Both the position numbers and the translations under genes were made by a program. From an uncultured Poribacteria bacterium (lineage in GTDB: Bacteria > Poribacteria > WGA-4E > WGA-3G): 64,000 nucleotides of DNA. The DNA lies in contig OY282383.1 of assembly GCA_958295855.1 (NCBI GenBank), positions 3,142,481-3,206,480 of the forward strand, read 5' to 3'. The number at the start of each line of letters is the position of its first letter. Position 1 is the stretch's first letter. The notes below the pieces were generated by a model. That model searched no databases, was not told the origin of the DNA, and saw nothing but the letters and a program-made list of their open reading frames with translations. Below, one piece after another: positions 52,011 through 60,441 of the stretch.

Positions 52011-52979
52011 CTACAACGTAACCGATTTGCCGGACCGCGCGCATTCGTAGATAGCCATGTTGAGCGCGACAGAACGTCTGCCCTCATACCCGTCTACCGC
52101 CGGTGCTGCCCCTTCGTGGATGACCCGGAGCGCGTCCGCAATCACATTGCTCGGATAGGGCGGGAGTTCAATGTTTGGTTCAGCGTCATCAACGAATTTC
52201 CACATCTCCGGGCCGAGGCCGACGATGCCCTTCTCCCCGTGGATGTGAATCATCGAAACACTGCTGCCGGGAAACGTTGTGGTTGTCAGGACGTGTCCCA
52301 GCGCGCCGCTTTCAAACTCAAGAATAGCCGAGGTCATGTCCTCAGTTTCGCAATTCTCGTGGTCGTAGACATCAAAGTGGGCACCGATGACGCGTTTGAC
52401 GGGACCCATAAACCAGAGCATCAGGTCAATGTAATGCACACCTTGGTTCATAATGGAGCCGCCGCCGTCCAACTTCCATGTGCCATGCCAACCGACGTAG
52501 TAACTGTCGGGACGTTTCCATTTCATGCGAAGTTCACACAAAAGCGGTCTGCCGAGAGCTCCCTGTTGGAGCGCAGTCTGAATTCGTCGGTTGTGGGTGC
52601 CGTACCGTTCCCCGAAGTCAACGAGCAGTTTGACATTGTTATCTTCACAAGTTTGAATAAGCGCGTCGCAATTTTCAACGCTGACATCCATCGGTTTTGT
52701 GGTGATGACGTGTTTGCCTCGAGTTGCCGCTTCCCTGCCGAACTTGCCGTGGAGCCCACTCGGAGTCATAATCATTGCCACATCGATATCGTCTCGGTCA
52801 AACATCTCTAGTGCATCGTCGTGGCTTTCGCACCCGAAGCGTTCTTCTGCTGTCTTCCGCCGCTCTTCAACCAGGTCGGCAACGGCGACGAGTTCTGCAC
52901 CCTCTGTCTGGTGAATCATGCCCGAGCGGTTCATGCCCATGCCCAAACCGACAACGCCAAAACGTAGATTGTTAGCCAT
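52011..52979 (-). CDS. Gfo/Idh/MocA family oxidoreductase
   Basis: 322 residues. The N-terminal Rossmann motif GVVGLGMGMNRSG is followed by VAVADL and PSGLHGKFGREA; EKP is here TKP (ITTKPMDVS), the usual nucleotide-contact lysine. The C-terminal part contains GGGSIMNQGVHYIDLMLWFMG, a typical catalytic-domain block with the general-base histidine. A sugar or inositol is the likely substrate; it cannot be named. GAATT and an AAGGAG site precede the ATG. Confidence 0.92.
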   Translation of the reverse strand: MANNLRFGVVGLGMGMNRSGMIHQTEGAELVAVADLVEERRKTAEERFGCESHDDALEMFDRDDIDVAMIMTPSGLHGKFGREAATRGKHVITTKPMDVSVENCDALIQTCEDNNVKLLVDFGERYGTHNRRIQTALQQGALGRPLLCELRMKWKRPDSYYVGWHGTWKLDGGGSIMNQGVHYIDLMLWFMGPVKRVIGAHFDVYDHENCETEDMTSAILEFESGALGHVLTTTTFPGSSVSMIHIHGEKGIVGLGPEMWKFVDDAEPNIELPPYPSNVIADALRVIHEGAAPAVDGYEGRRSVALNMAIYECARSGKSVTL

Positions 52980-53059
52980 AAAAAATTCTCCTTGATAACT
53001 AATGATGACTGAAGCCTAATACGCTGATAACTACAATGCATCAGGAACTTTCCGAAGGT

Positions 53060-53090
53060 GGTAAATACCCCGCAAAGCGGGGTAACTACC
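53060..53090. repeat. R1 palindrome between divergent genes
   Basis: GGTAAATA, CCCCGCAAAGCGGGG, TAACTACC, about 45 bp before the start of the UnbV gene. A perfect R1 with GGTA/TACC ends. Confidence 0.8.
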
Positions 53091-53134
53091 CGTACTGAAT
53101 CATACGAAATATCATTATAGCATATACACACACT

Positions 53135-54871
53135 ATGCGATACAAAAAACTGACGTTACTCACAATTCTCTCTATTATGCTTTGGAAAAGCATAGAAACC
53201 CTGCAAAGCGGGGGTATACCTCACGCAAACGCGGAAGCCCGCGATGCTCGCCTTGCAAATGAAGGCATCGGGTTTACCGATGTAACAGCAGCACTCGGCA
53301 TCCAATTTCGAGATGTGAACGGTGAAAGCGGGAAAAAATACTTTATCGAACCGCTCGGAAGGGGAGTCGCCCTCTTCGATTTTGACAATGACAGAGATTT
53401 AGATCTCTACCTGGTCAACGGGTGTGATTTACCTGGGGGAGCGCAGTTAGAAACCGATGCTCCCGGCACTAAAACACAAACCCCGCTTTGCGGGGTATTA
53501 TTCCACCCACCAAAAAACGCGTTGTATCGCAACGATGAAGGGACATTTACAGATGTGACAACCGAGGCATCTGTCGGCGATGCGGGCTACGGCTTGGGAT
53601 GCTGCGTCGGCGATTACAACAACGACGGCTTCGCGGATCTCTACGTAACGAACTACGGCGCAAATGTGCTGTATCGAAACGATGGCGACGGCACGTTTAC
53701 TGATGTAACGCAGCACGCAAGCGTTGGAAATCATCAGTTTAGTAGTGGTTGTGCCTTTGTAGACTATGATGCCGATGGCGACTTAGACCTCTATGTGGTG
53801 AACTATGTCCAGTTTGATACAAACGCGAATCCAGAATGCACACGACAGGGTGTTCGCACCTATTGCACGCCTGAAGCCCTCAGCGGTACTGTGGATACCC
53901 TCTATCGTAACAACGGCGATGGCACTTTCACGGATGTGACAGAGAAGGCGGGTATTGCGGCATCGCTTGGCAAAGGATTAGGGGTTGTCTGCGGCGATAT
54001 AGATAACGATGGCGATGTGGATATCTTCGTTGCGAACGATACCACCCCGAATTTTCTCTATCGTAACAACGGCGACGGCACGTTTACCGAAGACGCACTT
54101 TTTGCCGGTGTTGCGCTCAGTGAAGAGGGACGCGCCTATAGTGGTATGGGCGCGAACCTTGGCGATTTTGACAACGACGGCTACCTGGATATTGTGATTA
54201 CGAATTTTCAGGACCAGGTGAATAACCTCTATCGCAATGCACAGAACGGGTTTTTCAACGATGTCAGTTTTGCCACCGGTATCGGCGAAAAGAGTCTTCC
54301 CTATCTGGCATGGGGTGTAGATTTCGTGGATTTTAACAATGATGGCTGGCTGGATGTGTTTGTTGCCAACGGCCACCTGGACGACAATATCGCCGACATC
54401 GACCCGGTCGGCACATACCCACAACCAAATCAACTTTTTTGGAACACGCGAGGTGTCACCTTTGAAGTAGCCGAGGTCGCGGTGCCGCCAAAAGTGAGTC
54501 GCGGTGCCGCATTCGGAGACATTGATAACGATGGCGATGTGGATATCGTTGTCGCTAACTTGAAAGGGACACCGACCGTTTTGCGAAATGAGGGCGGCAC
54601 CGCGGGGCATTGGCTGAGTATGAGATTAGTCGGAACTCATTGCACTCGCGATGCGATCGGCGCGCGGGTAACGGTTGTCGCCGGAGAATTGACACAAATC
54701 CGAGAAGTTAAAAGCGGCTCTGGGTACCTCAGCCAGAACGATATGCGGTTGCATTTTGGCTTAGGCGATGTGACGCAGATTGATACGGTAACGGTGCGGT
54801 GGCTTTGTGGGCAGCTTCAAACCTTGCGGGATGTTAGAACAAATCAGGTGCTCGTTATCGCGGAAAAATAG
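53135..54871 (+). CDS. FG-GAP/ASPIC-UnbV secreted protein (CRTAC1-like), second
   Basis: 578 residues. A hydrophobic N-terminus (about 5-18) acts as signal, interrupted by an R1-encoded piece (LQSGGIP, about residues 22-30). Repeats carry DFDNDRDLDLY, DYNNDGFADLY, DIDNDGDVDI loops. A further R1 (53481-53508) encodes TPLCGVLF (about residues 116-124) in a loop. The C-terminal ASPIC/UnbV domain (AIGARVTVV, SGSGYLSQNDMRLHFGLG, VRWLCG) is complete. Paralogue of the gene at 44351. It ends 28 bases inside the opposite glycosylase gene. Confidence 0.85.
   Translation: MRYKKLTLLTILSIMLWKSIETLQSGGIPHANAEARDARLANEGIGFTDVTAALGIQFRDVNGESGKKYFIEPLGRGVALFDFDNDRDLDLYLVNGCDLPGGAQLETDAPGTKTQTPLCGVLFHPPKNALYRNDEGTFTDVTTEASVGDAGYGLGCCVGDYNNDGFADLYVTNYGANVLYRNDGDGTFTDVTQHASVGNHQFSSGCAFVDYDADGDLDLYVVNYVQFDTNANPECTRQGVRTYCTPEALSGTVDTLYRNNGDGTFTDVTEKAGIAASLGKGLGVVCGDIDNDGDVDIFVANDTTPNFLYRNNGDGTFTEDALFAGVALSEEGRAYSGMGANLGDFDNDGYLDIVITNFQDQVNNLYRNAQNGFFNDVSFATGIGEKSLPYLAWGVDFVDFNNDGWLDVFVANGHLDDNIADIDPVGTYPQPNQLFWNTRGVTFEVAEVAVPPKVSRGAAFGDIDNDGDVDIVVANLKGTPTVLRNEGGTAGHWLSMRLVGTHCTRDAIGARVTVVAGELTQIREVKSGSGYLSQNDMRLHFGLGDVTQIDTVTVRWLCGQLQTLRDVRTNQVLVIAEK
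53196..53222. repeat. R1 half palindrome in the UnbV signal region
   Basis: CCTGCAAAGCGGGGGTATACC: the loop and right arm of R1 with its GGTATACC end, in frame near the N-terminus of the UnbV protein. Confidence 0.6.
53481..53508. repeat. R1 palindrome in frame in the UnbV gene
   Basis: CCCCGCTTTGCGGGG (53481-53495) followed by TATTATTCCACC. It is read as part of a hydrophilic loop between two FG-GAP units. The first UnbV paralogue in the window has no R1 at the corresponding place. Confidence 0.7.
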
Positions 54872-55524
54872 GCACACGCCGATTGCAAACGACATGCTTC
54901 ACATTTCGGCGTTTTCTGGCATACGTTTGCACCATGCCGAACAATCAGGGCGTGGTATTCATTGAATAAATCAACATCGTGGGGGAGATTCTCCATAAAC
55001 ATGTTTCGGAGTTTCGCATAGTGATAGTTTCCCTCAATCCATCCCAATCGGGAAATGAGCCTGTAGGTATAGGTATCAACGACAAAACTCGGTTTCTCTG
55101 CGGCATAGAGGATAATCGTATCCGCTGTCTCCGGACCGATGCCATAGATGGACAGCAGCTCTTCACGCAGCACCGGCACCGCTTGTGCAAACATCACATG
55201 CATCGGACGTGCTGCGATATGTTCCACAAGTGCCCGAACCTTTTTCGATTTCGCTCGATAGTAGCCTGACGGCCGAATAAGTTGCTCTAACTCAACTTGA
55301 GTGAGCGCGTGTATCCGTTCAGGCGTAAAAACATCTGCCGCTTTGAGATTATCAATCGCTTTTACCACGTTTCGCCACGCTGTGGCTTGCGTTAAGATGG
55401 CACCGAGTGCAACTTCAAACGGCGTATCTGCGGGCCACCACTTATGGCTACCGTGTTGCGCGCGGAGCTGATGGTAGAGGTGAAGTAGTTTTGTATTAAG
55501 ATTTTCTTCAAGAACAATTCGCAT
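54844..55524 (-). CDS. HhH-GPD DNA glycosylase (endonuclease III-like, no catalytic Lys)
   Basis: 226 residues. Helix-hairpin-helix SIYGIGPETADTIIL and the essential Asp in FVVDTYTYRL are present, but the lysine of endonuclease III (GxGRKTA) is replaced by glutamate (GPETA). It is thus more like a monofunctional glycosylase of the MagIII or MutY kind. A 4Fe-4S cluster is likely: four cysteines in CQKTPKCEACRLQSAC, spaced C-x5-C-x2-C-x5-C, slightly short of the usual C-x6-C. It overlaps the UnbV gene tail to tail by 28 bases. Confidence 0.85.
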   Translation of the reverse strand: MRIVLEENLNTKLLHLYHQLRAQHGSHKWWPADTPFEVALGAILTQATAWRNVVKAIDNLKAADVFTPERIHALTQVELEQLIRPSGYYRAKSKKVRALVEHIAARPMHVMFAQAVPVLREELLSIYGIGPETADTIILYAAEKPSFVVDTYTYRLISRLGWIEGNYHYAKLRNMFMENLPHDVDLFNEYHALIVRHGANVCQKTPKCEACRLQSACAYFSAITST

Positions 55525-55574
55525 AACTATAAGACGGCGGCTGTGCCGCCTACTTCCACAAAAGAGGAAAAATT

Positions 55575-56462
55575 ATGGACATTAGTTTCAGTACTAGCGT
55601 GGGCAATAGCGCGTGGGGTCTTGCCGAATGTGCACAATGGGCGAAATCCAACGATTTTGACGCAATCCGCCCCAACGCCACAGGCGTTTTTGAACCGAGT
55701 CTGATTATACAATCCGGCGGCGAGGAAGTCAAGGAAATTTTGTCTGCTAACGGTATCTATCTCGCGGCGTTAACGGCGCATTGTAACCTTCTGGACGATG
55801 ATGCAGAAAAGCGGGAAATCGCTCGCGATGCATTGCTGCAGGCAATTGAAGCGACACACATACTCGGTGCCCCAATCTTGGTGACGTATGCAGGCAGCCC
55901 TGTGAGCTGGCATTTCTATGGGCAATTTTCTTCTGACCCGGGCAACCCCGGTGACCGTTCTGTTGAACTCGCTGGACGATTCAAGCAGATGTGGACTCCC
56001 GTGGTTCGGTTCGCAGAAGAGAAAGGTGTGCGGCTTGCGTTGGATTGTGCGGTGCGCATGGGCAATATCGCTTGCAACCCCGACATGTGGGAACGCATCC
56101 TTGACGCAGTACCCTCGGAGGCACTGGGGCTATCCTGCGACCCGTCGCATTGGCTGTGGATGGGCATTTTACCGGCTGAGGATGCTATCCGCATGTTCAA
56201 CGGCAAATGGTATTATGCGGATGTGAAGGATTGCGAAGTCAGTCCACGGATGCTTTTCCGACAAGGCATCATCGGCAACTGGTGGTGGCAGTATCGGGTA
56301 CCGGGCAGGGGGCAATTGAACTGGGGCACGATTATCGGTGCGCTGCTGGAATCCGGCTACGATTATGTCCTCTGTGTCGAAAACGAGGACCGGGGTATGC
56401 CGGGGTTAGCCGGCTTCGCCCTCGGCTGTAGACACCTCCGCCAATTCTTGCCAATCGCATAA
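55575..56462 (+). CDS. Sugar phosphate isomerase/epimerase-like TIM-barrel protein
   Basis: 295 residues, GAGG before ATG. AP-endonuclease-2-type (xylose isomerase-like) barrel: ILVTYAGSP, RLALDCAVR, LGLSCDPSHWLW, YYADVKDCE, and CVENED supply the metal-binding Glu/Asp/His set. Neighbours (Gfo/Idh/MocA, DUF1611) suggest sugar or amino acid modification in the same pathway set. The substrate is unknown. Confidence 0.88.
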   Translation: MDISFSTSVGNSAWGLAECAQWAKSNDFDAIRPNATGVFEPSLIIQSGGEEVKEILSANGIYLAALTAHCNLLDDDAEKREIARDALLQAIEATHILGAPILVTYAGSPVSWHFYGQFSSDPGNPGDRSVELAGRFKQMWTPVVRFAEEKGVRLALDCAVRMGNIACNPDMWERILDAVPSEALGLSCDPSHWLWMGILPAEDAIRMFNGKWYYADVKDCEVSPRMLFRQGIIGNWWWQYRVPGRGQLNWGTIIGALLESGYDYVLCVENEDRGMPGLAGFALGCRHLRQFLPIA

Positions 56463-56568
56463 ATATAGGGCAGAATGTGGCTTTACGCCCTTGAAATTGA
56501 TTCCGATTTGTGTTAACCTATTTTGTATGCTACTTCGGAGTTTTTAAATTTTTTGATGGGCGAAAAGA

Positions 56569-57630
56569 ATGAAAAAGCAATTACACCCTAAATCACACAG
56601 AATCGCCGTTCTTGCCGAAGGTTCATTTGGTGTCCTTGAATCAAAGACAGCCACGGTTTTGGTGCGCTACCTCCCCGACAATGTTGTTGCAGTCATCGAT
56701 AGCACGAAGGCAGGAAGAGATGTCAACGATGTCATTGAGATTGGCGAGGGCATCCCGATTGTCCGCACGCTCGGTGAAGCGATGCAGTTTCAACCGACGA
56801 TGCTGGCTATCGGCATTGCCCCGCCCGGCGGTGAATTGCCGCCTGCCTGGCGCGCAATTCTCCACGAGGTTATCGGTGCCGGCTTGCACGTCATGAGCGG
56901 GCTCCATCACTTTTTGAGCGATGATGCCGAACTTGCCGAACTTGCCTCAGCAAACGATGTTATCTTGTGGGATGCTCGAAAACCACCGGAGAATTTGCCT
57001 GTTGCAACGTGTAAAGCTGCTGATGTAGATGCCACCGTTATCCTGACTGTCGGTTCAGATTGCCGCGTCGGGAAAATGTTATCCGGCATAGAGGTTACAC
57101 ACGCTGCACGGGCGCGCGGACACAACGCCGAGTTTTGTCCAACAGGACAGAACGGCATTATGGTATGGGGGTGGGGTATCGCGATAGACGCGGTCGTCTC
57201 CGACTTTACGGCCGGCGCAGCGGAGCAGATTGTCCTTGAAGGTGCTAAAAATCACGACCTGCTCATCGTTGAGGGGCAGGGCTCACTGGTGCATCCGGGG
57301 TATTCCGGCGTAACGTTGAGTTTGCTCCATGGCAGTCTACCGGATGCGATGATATTCTGTCATCAACCCTCGCGGGCCACGGTCGCTCGGTATACGGTGC
57401 CGTTGCCCTCGTTGCCGCAGATGATTGCACAGTATGAGATGCTCACTGTGCCGATTAAACCTGCCAAGGTGCTCGGGTTGGCATTGAATTGCTTCGATCT
57501 GTCTGAGGCGGCAGCGCGCGAAGCAATTGTCGCAGCAGAGGCAGAGACCGGATTGCCTGCAACCGATGTGGTGCGGTTTGGCGCGGAAAAATTGGTTGAT
57601 GCTATTCAGAAAGTGCATCGCGAGTTGTAG
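56569..57630 (+). CDS. DUF1611 protein (DgcN-like)
   Basis: 353 residues. Rossmann-type N-terminal part (about 10-130) followed by a P-loop-like segment VGSDCRVGKML and GQNGIMVWGWG. This is the full DUF1611 architecture. Characterised members (DgcN) work with an enolase-superfamily enzyme (DgcA) in D-amino acid catabolism. There is an enolase-superfamily gene at 2112, far away, so a link is only a thought. Confidence 0.88.
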   Translation: MKKQLHPKSHRIAVLAEGSFGVLESKTATVLVRYLPDNVVAVIDSTKAGRDVNDVIEIGEGIPIVRTLGEAMQFQPTMLAIGIAPPGGELPPAWRAILHEVIGAGLHVMSGLHHFLSDDAELAELASANDVILWDARKPPENLPVATCKAADVDATVILTVGSDCRVGKMLSGIEVTHAARARGHNAEFCPTGQNGIMVWGWGIAIDAVVSDFTAGAAEQIVLEGAKNHDLLIVEGQGSLVHPGYSGVTLSLLHGSLPDAMIFCHQPSRATVARYTVPLPSLPQMIAQYEMLTVPIKPAKVLGLALNCFDLSEAAAREAIVAAEAETGLPATDVVRFGAEKLVDAIQKVHREL

Positions 57631-57654
57631 AGCGACTCGCTGCGTGCAAAACAC

Positions 57655-57828
57655 ATGACAGGAAAAATGCAACACGCATCTTTGTGGTTGCTTGCTGAAT
57701 TGGAATCTGAAAGACGATGGGCTAAGTCGTTCGCCGATTCCCAAGATGTCTTGGCTACGCTGGCAGCGGAAGCACTTGCTGAACATCAGCGTGGCGAAAC
57801 GCAAGAATTGGATCCGGAGAACATTTGA
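57655..57828 (+). CDS. Small conserved-looking protein, unknown
   Basis: 57 residues starting ATG 57655, 24 bases after the DUF1611 stop. It is helical, with SLWLLAELESERRW, and ends AEALAEHQRGETQELDPENI, the form of small proteins accompanying toxin-antitoxin or regulatory genes. No clear ribosome-binding site. I cannot name a family. Confidence 0.45.
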   Translation: MTGKMQHASLWLLAELESERRWAKSFADSQDVLATLAAEALAEHQRGETQELDPENI

Positions 57829-58042
57829 ACTCAAAAACGACAAAAAAGTCCACTATCCGCTTCCGATTTACTCGGTACGGAGAGGTAGGTTTGGGTTTCT
57901 TTAGCCTTTGAACTAATTTTTAATTTGCCAAATAGTTTCAGATGCACTATAATAGTTTTGTTGCGTTTAGGATTTCAGCCAACTCAGGCTATCATCGAAC
58001 ATTGACTCTACCCATGCCAACATTGCAGAGAGGAGCATCCCC

Positions 58043-58996
58043 ATGGCTTACAAACACCTCGCAACTAAAAAACCTTTTATTGTCAACAAAAACCTCGGCA
58101 GTGCGGTTGAAGTCGAACCCGAAGAATTGACGCGGACCAATGCTGATGGTTTGCCTGTCGCTATCCCAACACAGAAACAGAAATATGACTTCGATCGGAA
58201 CGGCTGGCTCCTAATTCCGAGCGTTTTATCGGCACCGGAGATGGCGGAGATGCGCGAATTCTGTGAACGCCTGCACGCTGAACCTGACAGCATTCCGGAA
58301 CCGCAACGGTGTGCACTCGGCGGCCCCTTGCAGCGTCTGGCAGACCATCCGGTTGTCGTCGGATTTCTAAACGAGTTTTTGGCATACCCACCCGCCGCCA
58401 GCGAGGATTGCTACGGATTTCGCATGGAAGAGACAGCTGCATTTTTCGGGGATACGGCGCAGCATTCTGAAACTGAGTCTGTTCTTCATAAGGGGAACGG
58501 CTTGTTTCGATTGCCGGGAGATTCTCACATCTACCGGTGTGTACCGGGGCGAGGGTGGAGCGGTTTAACGCGCGCCGTATGGGAATTAACGGAGGTCGCT
58601 GCGGAAACAAACAATATAAGGTTCATCGCGGGGAGCCACAAAGCCGCATACCCGATACCAGAAGAGGTAGTGGGCACACGCCGTTGTGCCGTAACAGCGG
58701 GGCAGGAGTCGAATTCATCGCTGTGGGAGACATATCAATGTCCGCCCGGTTCCCTCATCCTTTTCACGGAATCTGTGACGCAGACGCAGGTGCACCCGGG
58801 TGCTGCTAAACGCATTCGCATCTCAAATTTATACAACACCGTGGCAAGCCGCTGGTCAAGTTGGTTACCGCATCCGCAACTTCTTGAGGCAATGCCGCCC
58901 AAACGACAGACACTTTTTCGGGAAACCTACGCAGGCGGCAATGTTATCAACGGCGACTTTGGACAGCGCACATCCGCTTATCCCGCGGAAATTTAA
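58043..58996 (+). CDS. Phytanoyl-CoA dioxygenase family protein with an R5 insert
   Basis: 317 residues, GAGGAG before ATG. RNADGLPV, FDRNGWLLIPSVL and GNGLFRLPGDSHIYR match the paralogue 43 bases downstream. FIAGSHKAAY, then an 11-residue extra segment VVGTRRCAVTA (about 209-219) encoded by an R5 unit, then LWETYQCPPGSLILF. The paralogue has no such residues there. Iron ligands cannot be assigned with certainty: the GDSHIY and VTQTQVH regions are candidates. Confidence 0.85.
   Translation: MAYKHLATKKPFIVNKNLGSAVEVEPEELTRTNADGLPVAIPTQKQKYDFDRNGWLLIPSVLSAPEMAEMREFCERLHAEPDSIPEPQRCALGGPLQRLADHPVVVGFLNEFLAYPPAASEDCYGFRMEETAAFFGDTAQHSETESVLHKGNGLFRLPGDSHIYRCVPGRGWSGLTRAVWELTEVAAETNNIRFIAGSHKAAYPIPEEVVGTRRCAVTAGQESNSSLWETYQCPPGSLILFTESVTQTQVHPGAAKRIRISNLYNTVASRWSSWLPHPQLLEAMPPKRQTLFRETYAGGNVINGDFGQRTSAYPAEI
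58667..58699. repeat. R5 unit in frame in the PhyH gene
   Basis: GTAGTGGGCACACGCC and GTGCCGTAAC arms, 33 bp, as at 40164 and 40197. It adds 11 codons and no stop to the gene. Confidence 0.7.
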
Positions 58997-59038
58997 CCCC
59001 GTAATCGTCCCATACTGGGGGCGAGGAGAGCAAGTGAG

Positions 59039-59926
59039 ATGGAAAAACATAAGGACAGAAATTTGCAACATTGGCGCGGCGCGTTATTGCCACCGGATAC
59101 ATGCGAATTGCCCAACCGAAATGCCGACGGGCTAACGATACCCGAGTTAACAGCAGAACAGCGATATGCTTTTGATACGCACGGTTGGTTTCTGATACCT
59201 GAAGTGGTTACCGGGTCGGCACTCAAGGAGATGCGCGATTTCGGCTATCGCCTCCACCATGAACCGGCATCTATCCCAGAACATGAACGCAGCGCGATTG
59301 GCGGCCCCCTTCAGAAGCTAATCGATCATCCGCTTGTTGTCTCGCTCCTCAACGAGTTCACAGCACATCCATCAGTGACGGGCCCAGAATGCTACGGGTT
59401 TTCTGTTGAGAGCACAAGTCTCTTTTACCGCACACCCGGTATGGGACGATTTGGGCCGCACAACGGCAACGGCTTACTCCGCTTTCCCGGCGATGTCCAC
59501 TACTACAACGCTTTCCCCGGCAAAGGCTATAGCCCACATACCCGCGTTGTGTGGGAACTAAACGAAGTGAAAAAAGGACAAGGTGGCACGCTGTTGGTGA
59601 CAGGCAGTCATAAATCGGTTTACACCGCACCGCCCGACATCCAAAACCCGGAGTCAGATATCTGGAGTACTTACGGATGCCCGGCAGGTTCGTTGCTTTT
59701 TTTCACAGAGGCACTCACCCACAGCGCGACGATATGGACGAATACAGAAAACGATAGGATCGCCGTTTTTAACTTGTATAGTCCTATCGACAGCGGTTTC
59801 GCGAAGGTTTATAAGCCGCATCCGAAACTGCTCGCCGACATGCCACCGATGCGGCGCACGCTGTTCCGGGACCGGTACGTCGTGGGTAACGTTAACGGCA
59901 CACCGTGGCACTGCAAAGGGGTTTGA
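59039..59926 (+). CDS. Phytanoyl-CoA dioxygenase family protein
   Basis: 295 residues, GAGGAG upstream. Close paralogue of the preceding gene (NRNADGL, FDTHGWFLIP, GNGLLRFPGDVHYY, TGSHKSVY, CPAGSLLFFTEAL). Pair is 43 bases apart and probably one transcript. Non-heme iron, 2-oxoglutarate-dependent oxidation is expected; substrates unknown. GNGLLRFPGDVHYYN carries a possible HxD-like position. Confidence 0.85.
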   Translation: MEKHKDRNLQHWRGALLPPDTCELPNRNADGLTIPELTAEQRYAFDTHGWFLIPEVVTGSALKEMRDFGYRLHHEPASIPEHERSAIGGPLQKLIDHPLVVSLLNEFTAHPSVTGPECYGFSVESTSLFYRTPGMGRFGPHNGNGLLRFPGDVHYYNAFPGKGYSPHTRVVWELNEVKKGQGGTLLVTGSHKSVYTAPPDIQNPESDIWSTYGCPAGSLLFFTEALTHSATIWTNTENDRIAVFNLYSPIDSGFAKVYKPHPKLLADMPPMRRTLFRDRYVVGNVNGTPWHCKGV

Positions 59927-59937
59927 CTAGCAAGTAA

Positions 59938-59979
59938 TGTAAGAAATAAAAAAGTTGTTTGCTTTTCGCGCACAACTTG
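59938..59979. repeat. R2 repeat interrupting a local duplication
   Basis: Unit TAAGAAATAAAAAAGTTGT ... ACAACTT. The flanks tttgactagcaag(t) on the left and ttggcttgcaagcttcgcc on the right appear joined, without R2, at 60132-60170. So R2 inserted here, or was lost there. Confidence 0.75.
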
Positions 59980-60003
59980 GCTTGCAAGCTTCGCCAAAAA
60001 GCA

Positions 60004-60306
60004 ATGCATGATAACAGTTTTTACGAACTCCTCATCCACGCCTTAAAACAGACCGACATCCGCTTGGATCGCTTGGAAGCGAAGGTCGATGAGAAAGCGG
60101 ATAAGGCAGATGTCAAAGCCTTGGCGGCAAGTTTTGACTAGCAAGTTTTGGCTTGCAAGCTTCGCCAAAAAGTTTGATGAGAAAGCGGATAAGGCAGATG
60201 TCAAAGCCCTGAGACAAGACCTTGACGATGTCAAAAAAGACCTTGACGATGTCAAAAGCCGCCTCGACCAGATTGAAAGCGAGATTAGAACGTTCAAATG
60301 GATGTA
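60004..60306 (+). pseudogene. Coiled-coil protein gene broken by internal duplication
   Basis: Frame 1 (60004-60141) starts MHDNSFYELLIHALKQTD and ends after DVKALAASFD. A 33-bp stretch (60088-60120) is repeated at 60177-60209, after which the frame continues RQDLDDVKKDLDDVKSRLDQIESE to a stop at 60304-60306. Joined at the duplicated stretch the gene would give about 72 residues of coiled coil. It resembles the repeat-rich gene in the nuo operon only in being a coiled coil. Confidence 0.55.
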
Positions 60307-60307
60307 A

Positions 60308-60349
60308 TGTAAGAAATAAAAAAGTTGTTCGCTTTTCGCTCACAACTTG
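60308..60349. repeat. R2 repeat
   Basis: Same unit as 59938-59979, here 3' of the broken coiled-coil gene and before the sulfatase. Confidence 0.7.
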
Positions 60350-60441
60350 GTGCTGGGTTAGCAGCTATGGGCGTTCTCATGGCATTCCTAAGAATGTTTT
60401 GACGCGTACTTTCTGACAAAAATCTCTGAAAGAGGGTAACC

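Noticed and set aside
52116..52811. 231-residue plus-strand frame opposite the Gfo/Idh/MocA gene
   Set aside because: Antisense shadow of a well-conserved gene.
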